Assembly: GCF_001267405.1 (NCBI RefSeq)
Contig: NZ_CP012369.1
Coordinates: 460,001 to 524,000 of the forward strand
DNA: 64,000 nt
From: Moorella thermoacetica
GTDB taxonomy: Bacteria; Bacillota; DSM-521; Neomoorellales; Neomoorellaceae
Reading direction: 5' to 3'
Positions 57,893-64,000 of this stretch are shown here, in pieces. Position 1 is the first letter of the stretch. Each line of letters begins with the position of its first letter. The notes beneath the pieces were generated by a model. That model did no database searches. It was not told the origin of the DNA and worked only from the letters and a program-made list of their open reading frames with translations. The translations under genes were made by a program, and so were the position numbers.

Positions 57893-58663
57893 ATGAACCA
57901 AGAACAACTCAAGGACTTGTTGCTGGCCTATAAAAACGGCCAGACCGACCTGGAGACGGTCATGAACCATTTAAAGCACCTGGGGGACGAAGACCTGGGC
58001 TTCGCCAAGGTGGATCACCACCGGGCCCTGCGCAATGGGTTTCCGGAAGTCATCTTCGGCCAGGGCAAGACAAGGGAACAGGTGGTCGCCATTGCCTGCC
58101 GCCTGGCGGCTGCCGGCTCGACGGTGCTGGTGACCCGGACCGACAGGGAGACCTACCAGGAGGTAGCCGCCCGCCTGCCGGCAGCCGAGTTTAATGAACT
58201 CGCCCGGACCATCGTTGTGGACGCAGGGGAAATAAGGCCCACCGGCGGCCGGGTGGCCGTCCTCAGTGCCGGCACGGCCGATTTGCCGGTGGCCGAGGAA
58301 GCGGCCGTCACCGCCGCCGTGATGGGAAACGAGGTTGAGAGAATCTACGACGTCGGCGTTGCCGGTATCCACCGCCTCCTGGGGCGGGTGGATCTGGTGC
58401 GCCAGGCCGATGTGGTAATCGTTGTGGCTGGTATGGAGGGAGCCCTGGCCAGCGTCGTCGCCGGCCTGGTCGACCGGCCGGTCATTGCCGTACCCACGAG
58501 TGTCGGCTATGGAGCGAGTTTCGGCGGCCTGGCAGCCCTCCTGACCATGCTTAACAGCTGCGCCAGTGGTATAGGCGTCGTTAATATTGACAACGGTTTC
58601 GGCGCCGCCGCCCTGGCGACTACTATCACCAGGTTAAAAGGGCAGCCGGCTGAAAAAGATTAA
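57893..58663 (+). CDS. larB: LarB, nickel-pincer cofactor synthesis carboxylase/hydrolase
   Basis: LarB carboxylates nicotinic acid adenine dinucleotide and releases AMP, giving the precursor of the nickel-pincer nucleotide of lactate racemase-type enzymes. The 256-residue protein has an N-terminal DNA/nucleotide-binding-like region (LGFAKVDHHRALRNGFPEVIFG) and an AIR-carboxylase (PurE-like) domain (VLSAGTADLPVAEEA, AGMEGALASVVAGL, PTSVGYGASFGGLAALLTMLNSCASG). larC, larE and larA are not in the window. TTTTCGGAGGAAAAG precedes the start ATG. Confidence 0.93.
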   Translation: MNQEQLKDLLLAYKNGQTDLETVMNHLKHLGDEDLGFAKVDHHRALRNGFPEVIFGQGKTREQVVAIACRLAAAGSTVLVTRTDRETYQEVAARLPAAEFNELARTIVVDAGEIRPTGGRVAVLSAGTADLPVAEEAAVTAAVMGNEVERIYDVGVAGIHRLLGRVDLVRQADVVIVVAGMEGALASVVAGLVDRPVIAVPTSVGYGASFGGLAALLTMLNSCASGIGVVNIDNGFGAAALATTITRLKGQPAEKD

Positions 58664-58689
58664 CTGGGAGACCAGGAACTGTATAAATA

Positions 58690-58730
58690 ACCTCCTTTCT
58701 GGGCAATGCTATAGCCGGGTGAAAGGAGGT
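58690..58730 (+). promoter_or_regulatory. Shine-Dalgarno-sequestering hairpin of the holin-like gene
   Basis: ACCTCCTTTC (58690-58699) is the exact complement of GAAAGGAGGT (58721-58730), which is the ribosome-binding site of the downstream gene. A 3-bp helix GGC/GCC can form in the 21-base loop. In the folded RNA the ribosome site is fully buried, which suggests control by temperature, ribosome or ligand. Confidence 0.65.
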
Positions 58731-58736
58731 GAGGGT

Positions 58737-59075
58737 ATGACCAATTGGGTAGGTGCGGTAGTACGCTTTGTTGTTTCGGCCCTGGTTTTAATGCTGGTAG
58801 GCTTTATCCTTCCCGGTATCAGGGTGGCAGGCTTTACCGGCGCCCTCATAGCGGCCGTCGTCATTGCTATCCTGGGCTGGGCAGTAGAAGCCGTCCTTGG
58901 CAAAAAAGTCTCGCCCCACGGTCGCGGCATAGTTGGATTTATCGTTGCCGCCATTGTAATCTATGTAGCCCAGTTTATTATCCCCGCGTACTTAAGCGTC
59001 AATATCCTGGGTGCCTTGCTGGCAGCCCTGGTAATCGGGATAATCGACGCCTTTGTACCCACCGAATTACGCTAG
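58737..59075 (+). CDS. Phage holin family 4 (YvlD-like) membrane protein
   Basis: The 112-residue protein has four predicted transmembrane helices (about 6-24, 29-49, 62-80, 85-105) and resembles the Phage_holin_4_2 family, which includes YvlD and is common in non-phage settings. No phage genes are nearby. Function is unknown; membrane stress is a frequent association. ATG 58737 follows AAAGGAGGTGA, one of the strongest ribosome sites in the window, but it is buried in a hairpin. Confidence 0.85.
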   Translation: MTNWVGAVVRFVVSALVLMLVGFILPGIRVAGFTGALIAAVVIAILGWAVEAVLGKKVSPHGRGIVGFIVAAIVIYVAQFIIPAYLSVNILGALLAALVIGIIDAFVPTELR

Positions 59076-59080
59076 ATGGA

Positions 59081-59121
59081 ACAGAAAGCGGGCCGGGCTT
59101 TTAGCCCGGCCCGCTTTCTGT
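59081..59121 (+). terminator. Strong hairpin terminator after the holin-like gene
   Basis: ACAGAAAGCGGGCCGGGCT (59081-59099) is perfectly complementary over 19 bases to 59103-59121 around TTT. The sequence after it is A/T-rich but not a T-run, so it may act in both directions or mainly as an RNA end stabiliser. Confidence 0.75.
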
Positions 59122-59155
59122 TATAATTAAGCCAGATTGCGGGGGAGGAAAAAGA

Positions 59156-60964
59156 TTGTCGGTGGAACAAAAATATATCCGTAATTTCTGCATCATTGCC
59201 CATATCGATCACGGGAAATCGACCCTGGCCGACCGCCTCCTGGAGTATACCGGCGCTTTGAGCAAGCGGGAGATGGTGGACCAGGTCCTGGACACCATGG
59301 ATCTGGAGCGGGAGCGGGGTATTACTATTAAACTCCAGGCCGTGCGCCTGCACTATAAAGCCCGGGACGGGCAGGAGTATGTCTTAAACCTGATTGACAC
59401 CCCCGGGCATGTTGATTTTACCTACGAAGTCTCCCGCAGCCTGGCCGCCTGCGAAGGGGCCCTGCTGGTGGTCGACGCCGCCCAGGGTATCGAGGCCCAG
59501 ACCCTGGCCAATGTTTACCTGGCCCTGGAACATAACCTGGAGATCATTCCGGTGATCAATAAAATCGACCTGCCCAGCGCCGAGCCGGAACGAGTGCGGC
59601 GGGAGATTGAAGACGTCATCGGCCTGGATGCCAGTGAAGCAATACTGGCCTCGGCCAAGACCGGCGTGGGGACAGAAGAGATCCTGGAAGCCATTATCCG
59701 GCGGGTGCCACCGCCACGGGGCGACGGGGAAGCGCCCCTCCAGGCGCTGATCTTTGATTCTATTTTTGATAGTTACCGGGGCGCCATTCCCTACTTTCGG
59801 GTTGTCCAGGGTAGAGTTCGGAAGGGGGACAGGATTCGTTTCATGGCCACCGGGGCCGAGTTCGAGGTTAATGAGGTCGGCGTTTTCACCCCGGCACCGC
59901 GTCCGGTGGAATCCCTGGCGGCAGGTGAGGTGGGCTTCCTTTCGGCCAGCATCAAAAACGTTAAGGATACCCGGGTAGGCGACACCATTACCAGTGCCGA
60001 GCGGCCGGCTCCCGCACCCCTGCCAGGCTACCGGAAGGTTATGCCTATGGTCTATTGCGGCCTCTTCCCGGTGGAATCCGAGCGTTACGACGACCTGCGG
60101 GACGCCCTGGAGAAACTCCAGCTCAACGACGCCTCCTTGACCTTCGAGACGGAGACCTCGGTGGCCCTGGGCTTCGGTTTTCGCTGCGGTTTTTTAGGGC
60201 TGCTGCACATGGAGATCATCCAGGAGCGACTCGAGCGAGAGTATGGCCTGGAACTCATAACCACGGCTCCCAGCGTAGTCTACCGGGTGGTGGGCACCAA
60301 TGGCAGCGTTATCATGGTCGACAACCCTACAGCCTTGCCGGCGCCGAACCTCATTGACCACATAGAGGAACCCTTTGTTGAGGCCACCATCATGACACCG
60401 AAGGATTTCGTAGGCCCGGTCATGGAACTCTGCCAGGAAAAACGGGGGAGCTTCTTAAATATGGACTACCTCTCAGAAAAGAGGGTGGCCTTGAAGTACG
60501 ATCTGCCCCTGGCGGAGATTATCTATGACTTCTTTGATCAGTTGAAGAGCCGCACCCGGGGTTACGCCTCCCTGGATTACTCCTTAAAAGGTTACCGTCC
60601 TTCGGAACTGGTGAAGATGGACATCCTGATCAATAATGAGGTGGTAGACGCCCTCTCCCTGATCACCCACCGGGACCAGGCCTACCAGCGCGGCCGCGCC
60701 CTGGTGGAGCGATTGCGCCAGTTGATACCCCGCCAGCTCTTTGATGTGCCCATCCAGGCCGCCATAGGCAGCCGCGTTATCGCCCGGGAGACCATTCCGG
60801 CCCTGCGCAAAAACGTCCTGGCCAAGTGTTACGGCGGTGACGTCACCCGGAAACGGAAGCTCCTGGAGAAGCAAAAGGAAGGCAAAAAGCGGATGAAGCA
60901 GGTGGGGACGGTGGATATCCCCCAGGAGGCTTTTATGGCCGTTTTGAAAGCGGGGAAATCGTAG
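59156..60964 (+). CDS. lepA: Elongation factor 4 (LepA)
   Basis: This translational GTPase of 602 residues has the G domain ([31 protein letters not shown]), EF-G-like domains II, III and V, and the EF4-specific C-terminal domain ending in [18 protein letters not shown] and [17 protein letters not shown]. The start is TTG 59156, giving [13 protein letters not shown]. hemW follows after 2 bases, a usual pairing. Confidence 0.97.
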   Translation: MSVEQKYIRNFCIIAHIDHGKSTLADRLLEYTGALSKREMVDQVLDTMDLERERGITIKLQAVRLHYKARDGQEYVLNLIDTPGHVDFTYEVSRSLAACEGALLVVDAAQGIEAQTLANVYLALEHNLEIIPVINKIDLPSAEPERVRREIEDVIGLDASEAILASAKTGVGTEEILEAIIRRVPPPRGDGEAPLQALIFDSIFDSYRGAIPYFRVVQGRVRKGDRIRFMATGAEFEVNEVGVFTPAPRPVESLAAGEVGFLSASIKNVKDTRVGDTITSAERPAPAPLPGYRKVMPMVYCGLFPVESERYDDLRDALEKLQLNDASLTFETETSVALGFGFRCGFLGLLHMEIIQERLEREYGLELITTAPSVVYRVVGTNGSVIMVDNPTALPAPNLIDHIEEPFVEATIMTPKDFVGPVMELCQEKRGSFLNMDYLSEKRVALKYDLPLAEIIYDFFDQLKSRTRGYASLDYSLKGYRPSELVKMDILINNEVVDALSLITHRDQAYQRGRALVERLRQLIPRQLFDVPIQAAIGSRVIARETIPALRKNVLAKCYGGDVTRKRKLLEKQKEGKKRMKQVGTVDIPQEAFMAVLKAGKS

Positions 60965-60966
60965 TT

Positions 60967-62133
60967 ATGGGGACAATGTCTCAGGCTGGCTTTGTAAACA
61001 AAGCCAGCCACATCTATATCCACATACCCTTCTGCGTCCGCAAGTGTAACTACTGCGACTTTATCTCCTATCCCGAACAGTCACCGGAGGTGATGGCCGT
61101 CTACTGCCGCCTCCTGGAGGAAGAAATGAAGCTGGCGGCCGGGACGTGGCAGCCAGGGCCGGCAGCAACGGTTTTCCTGGGTGGCGGTACGCCGACCATC
61201 CTTCCTGCCGACCTGCTGGAAAGGATTCTGGTTGCTGTCGAGGGCTATTTTAACCGGCAACCGGAGGCTGAAGTTTCAGTAGAAGCCAACCCTGGCACCA
61301 TCACCCTGGAAAAACTACGGGTTTTGCGCTCCGCCGGGGTTAACCGCCTTTCCCTGGGGGTCCAGTCCTTTGACGACCGTCTCCTTAAGGCCATGGGTCG
61401 CATCCACCGCCGCCGGGACATCTACCAGGCTTACCACCTGGCCCGCCGGGCCGGCTTTGCCAATATAAACCTGGATTTAATTTTCGGCCTGCCGGGCCAG
61501 ACCCTGGAGAACTGGCAGGCTACTTTAAGGGAGGCCCTTGCCCTCCAGCCCGAGCATCTTGCCGCCTACAGCCTCCAGGTGGAGGAGGACACGCCCTGGG
61601 GCCGTCTGGCGGCAGCAGGCAACCTGAACCTTCCGGGCGAGGAACTGGAACTGGCCATGTACCAGGAGGCCCGGGAAAAGCTGGCTGCGGCCGGCTACCA
61701 GCAGTACGAAATTTCCAACTTCGCCCGGCCGGGGTACCGCTGCCGCCATAACGTCACCTACTGGCTGAACCATCCTTACCTGGGCCTGGGGGCGGCGGCG
61801 GCTTCCAGCTGGCGGGGAGAGCGCTGGCAGAATTACAAGAACCTTGAGCAGTACGGCGCGGCCCTCTCCGCCGGCCGGCTTCCCCGGGCAGAGATAGAGG
61901 TCACTACACCCCGCCAGCAGATGGCTGAAACTATGTTTATGAGCCTGCGCCTGCTGGCCGGTGTTAATCTGCAGGCCTTCCGGCAGCGATTCGGTAAAGA
62001 CGCCCGGGAGGTTTACGCCGGCGAAATGGAACGGTTGCTCCGGGCCGGCCTGATTGAAGTGCAGGGGCATCACCTCAAACTGACGGAGCGGGGCCTGCCC
62101 CTGGCCAACGAGGTTTTCGCGGCCTTTGTCTGA
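60967..62133 (+). CDS. hemW: HemW-type radical SAM protein
   Basis: The 388-residue protein has the radical SAM motif CVRKCNYC (Cys23, Cys27, Cys30) followed by TVFLGGGTPT and the C-terminal HemN-like domain. HemW binds and delivers haem rather than oxidising coproporphyrinogen in the species studied, and lacks the extra N-terminal Cys of HemN. ATG 60967 is followed by 14 residues beyond the family core, and this segment encodes a perfect 11-bp hairpin (60984-61109 region is not implied; arms are 60984-60994 and 60999-61009). Confidence 0.93.
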   Translation: MGTMSQAGFVNKASHIYIHIPFCVRKCNYCDFISYPEQSPEVMAVYCRLLEEEMKLAAGTWQPGPAATVFLGGGTPTILPADLLERILVAVEGYFNRQPEAEVSVEANPGTITLEKLRVLRSAGVNRLSLGVQSFDDRLLKAMGRIHRRRDIYQAYHLARRAGFANINLDLIFGLPGQTLENWQATLREALALQPEHLAAYSLQVEEDTPWGRLAAAGNLNLPGEELELAMYQEAREKLAAAGYQQYEISNFARPGYRCRHNVTYWLNHPYLGLGAAAASSWRGERWQNYKNLEQYGAALSAGRLPRAEIEVTTPRQQMAETMFMSLRLLAGVNLQAFRQRFGKDAREVYAGEMERLLRAGLIEVQGHHLKLTERGLPLANEVFAAFV

Positions 62134-62144
62134 GCGACTTCTTC

Positions 62145-62173
62145 TTGACAAAACCTGAGGGGGGTGGTATGTT
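62145..62173 (+). promoter_or_regulatory. Sigma-A promoter of hrcA-grpE
   Basis: A perfect TTGACA (62145-62150) and TATGTT (62168-62173), 17 bases apart, just upstream of CIRCE. Confidence 0.75.
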
Positions 62174-62186
62174 TTAGTTGAAGCTC

Positions 62187-62213
62187 TTAGCACTCGGAAC
62201 ATAAGAGTGCTAA
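62187..62213. promoter_or_regulatory. CIRCE operator of hrcA
   Basis: TTAGCACTC - 9 bases - GAGTGCTAA is a perfect CIRCE element. HrcA thereby represses its own operon as well as groESL. Confidence 0.98.
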
Positions 62214-62232
62214 CAAGAAGGTGAAACCAACC

Positions 62233-63267
62233 ATGCGGATGGATGAGCGGAAACAGAAAGTCCTGGCAGCCGTTATCCAGGACTATATCCTTACGGGTGA
62301 ACCGGTAGGTTCGCGTACCATTGCCCGGCGCTACAACCTGGGAGTCAGTCCGGCCACCATCCGGAATGAGATGGCCGACCTGGAGGAGATGGGTCTTTTG
62401 GAGCAGCCCCATACCTCAGCCGGTCGGATACCTTCGGATCAGGGTTATCGTTACTACGTCGATTGTCTGATGCCACCTGCCCATTTAACGCCGGAGGAGG
62501 AGGAGTATGTCCGCCGGCGGTACAACCAGAAGATGCTGGAAATCGAACAGGTCCTGGCGGAAACAACCCGGTTAATCTCCGAGATGACCTCTTATGCCGC
62601 CATTGCCCTGGGCCCTGACCAGGGCCGGGCTTCCCTGGAGGAGGTCCAGGTTTTACCGATCCAGGTGGCTAATAAAGCCCTGCTGGTAGCTGTTACCAGT
62701 ACCGGCGTAGTGGAACACCGGGTCTTAACCATCCCGGAGGGCGTAACCCCGGAGGACCTGAACCGGATCTCCCGGGTATTAAATGCCCGCCTCCAGGGCC
62801 GGGCCCTGGAAGACCTGCGCCAGATGGTTTTAAGCGATATCTACCAGGAACTGGCCCAGCACCGGAATCTGGTTAATCTGGTCCGCGACCTGTTGCAGCA
62901 GCTTCTATCCCTGGAGAGCGGCGAAAGGGTTTACCGGAACGGGACCTTGAATATTTTAAATCAGCCCGAGTTTAAAGACCTGGACCGGGTACGGGAGATC
63001 CTCTCCTTCCTGGACCAGGACGAGGCCCTGCGGCGGATTTTTATGACCACACCCTCAACCGGTTTAACCATTCGCATCGGCCAGGAAAATAAAATTGAGG
63101 GTATTGACAAGTGCAGCGTAGTGACCATCAGCTATGCTGTAGAGGGAAAGATTATGGGCAAGGTTGGTCTCCTGGGACCGACCCGGATGCAATATTCCCG
63201 GGCCATTTCTGTTCTCCGGTGTGTTGCCGATGCTTTATCCCAGACCCTGGAGCAACTCTACCGGTAA
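62233..63267 (+). CDS. hrcA: Heat-inducible transcription repressor HrcA
   Basis: HrcA binds CIRCE, with activity that depends on GroESL. The 344-residue protein begins MRMDERKQKVLAAVIQDYI, with a winged helix (VSPATIRNEMADLEEMGLL), then the conserved HTSAGRIPSDQGYRYYVD, and a GAF-like C-terminal domain. ATG 62233 is about 10 bases after AAGAAGGTGA; GTG 62221 would add four residues. It heads the usual hrcA-grpE-dnaK-dnaJ operon. Confidence 0.97.
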   Translation: MRMDERKQKVLAAVIQDYILTGEPVGSRTIARRYNLGVSPATIRNEMADLEEMGLLEQPHTSAGRIPSDQGYRYYVDCLMPPAHLTPEEEEYVRRRYNQKMLEIEQVLAETTRLISEMTSYAAIALGPDQGRASLEEVQVLPIQVANKALLVAVTSTGVVEHRVLTIPEGVTPEDLNRISRVLNARLQGRALEDLRQMVLSDIYQELAQHRNLVNLVRDLLQQLLSLESGERVYRNGTLNILNQPEFKDLDRVREILSFLDQDEALRRIFMTTPSTGLTIRIGQENKIEGIDKCSVVTISYAVEGKIMGKVGLLGPTRMQYSRAISVLRCVADALSQTLEQLYR

Positions 63268-63289
63268 AGCGATGGGTCACCTGCAACCG

Positions 63290-63318
63290 GCCGGTGCCTT
63301 TGGGTGCTGGCTTTTTTT
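63290..63318 (+). terminator. Attenuator-like hairpin between hrcA and grpE
   Basis: GCCGGTGCC (63290-63298) pairs with GGTGCTGGC (63303-63311) with several G-U pairs, followed by seven T. Inside an operon it would lower downstream expression relative to hrcA. Confidence 0.65.
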
Positions 63319-63339
63319 GCGAAAGGAGTGAAGGGTTGT

Positions 63340-64000
63340 TTGAAAGATCAGGAGCAGCATAAAATGAAGGATGAAATGACCTGTCCGGAACCGGGACCGG
63401 GTGCGGCTGCCCCGGAGACAACAGGAGCCGGTACTACCGGAGACGAACCTGTACCCGCAAAGGGCGGGGCAGGACCGGAACAGGCGGAGGCCATGGACGC
63501 AGCCGGTGAAATTGTAAATTTGACGGAGGAAATCAATAGCCTGCGGGCGGAGGTAGAAAATAAGACTGCGGCCCTGGCCGAACTGCAACAGCGCTATTTG
63601 CGGTTGCAGGCGGATTTTGATAACTATCGCAAGCGCACCCGCCGGGAACAGGAGGAACTGACCCGGATGGCTGCCGCCCGGCTGATTACCAGCCTGTTGC
63701 CGGTGCTGGATAACCTGGAACGCGCCCTGGCGGCGGTGACGGATAACAAGGCTGAAGGCTTGGCCACGGGGGTAGAAATGACCCTGCGCCAGTTAAAGGA
63801 GATCCTGGAGCAGGAGGGATTAACCCCGATTGCGGCCCTGGGCCAGCCCTTTAACCCGGAATTGCATGAAGCCGTGGCCAGGGAGGAGACGGAAAACCCG
63901 GAGCAGGCCAACATGGTGGTGGCAGAGTTCCGCCGCGGTTATACCTTGAAGGGCAAGCTTTTACGGCCGGCCATGGTAAAAGTAGCCGTAGCCGGAGCAA
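63340..64000 (+). CDS. grpE: Nucleotide exchange factor GrpE (3' end beyond the window)
   Basis: The visible 220 codons cover most of GrpE, the DnaK nucleotide exchange factor. An acidic, Pro/Gly/Ala-rich N-terminus (to about residue 60) is followed by the long coiled-coil helix (EEINSLRAEVENKTAALAEL and LQADFDNYRKR) and the C-terminal beta-domain (LGQPFNPELHEAVAR, GYTLKGKLLRPAMVKVA). The start is uncertain: TTG 63340 has AAGGAG 11 bases upstream, and ATG 63364 is an alternative. Confidence 0.93.
   Translation, partial: MKDQEQHKMKDEMTCPEPGPGAAAPETTGAGTTGDEPVPAKGGAGPEQAEAMDAAGEIVNLTEEINSLRAEVENKTAALAELQQRYLRLQADFDNYRKRTRREQEELTRMAAARLITSLLPVLDNLERALAAVTDNKAEGLATGVEMTLRQLKEILEQEGLTPIAALGQPFNPELHEAVAREETENPEQANMVVAEFRRGYTLKGKLLRPAMVKVAVAGA

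Noticed and set aside
58719-58736. GTG 58719 as start of the holin-like protein
   Set aside because: It lies before the Shine-Dalgarno AAGGAGGTGA and would add a non-family MKGGEG; ATG 58737 is the proper start.

Overview
The window looks like a chromosomal segment of a GC-rich (by eye roughly 55-60%), spore-forming, thermophilic member of the Clostridia. From memory of gene content and protein sequence it most resembles Moorella and relatives; no database search was possible. Supporting evidence: sporulation genes (lonB, spoIVFA/spoIVFB, spo0B, spoIIP), HrcA/CIRCE control of groESL and hrcA, an L27 precursor with its Prp protease, and gene order that closely follows the Bacillus/Clostridia pattern. 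TTG start codons are frequent.

Layout. 1-8100: end of a DUF190 gene, tRNA-Gly(GCC), then the proteostasis block tig-clpP-clpX-lonB-lon. 8100-14100: valS-folC-rex-maf-radC. 14200-21640: the shape and division block mreBCD-mrdA-minCDE-rodA. 21640-24650: groES-groEL under CIRCE, then a TPP riboswitch with thiE and a thiS stub. 24700-26340: spoIVFA-spoIVFB. 26340-28980: a decayed nitrogenase locus (5'-truncated nifI2-like gene, apparently complete alternative-type nifD, in-frame nifK'/nifV' fusion) behind a strong promoter and three tandem terminator hairpins. 29090-30830: nadE. 31000-38720: two tRNA/ribosome-linked genes (radical SAM and DUF2344), rng, rplU-prp-rpmA, spo0B, obgE. 38900-46020: proB-proA, nadD, an RRM protein, yqeK-rsfS, leuS. 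46025-56100: an NhaD-like antiporter, comEA, uppP, a small globin-coupled sensor, prmA, a BASS-family transporter, comEC, holA. 56100-57770 (minus strand): a small unknown gene, rpsT, spoIIP. 57890-64000: larB, a holin-like membrane protein, lepA, hemW, hrcA, grpE (cut by the window end).

Most genes are housekeeping and co-directional, so the novelty lies mainly in non-coding leaders and decayed loci. The strongest candidates are: (1) a roughly 200-nt structured element in two copies, one ahead of the radical SAM gene and one ahead of obgE, with a near-identical 3' block that runs into the Shine-Dalgarno region; (2) a long nested hairpin leader before proB; (3) a structured leader before the NhaD-like antiporter; (4) a perfect 10-bp helix burying the Shine-Dalgarno of the holin-like gene; (5) the nitrogenase relic; (6) a Gly-to-Ser change in the ClpX P-loop; (7) a probable non-AUG/GUG/UUG start for thiE followed by a 16-codon thiS stub. 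No CRISPR array, rRNA, insertion sequence or prophage was seen.
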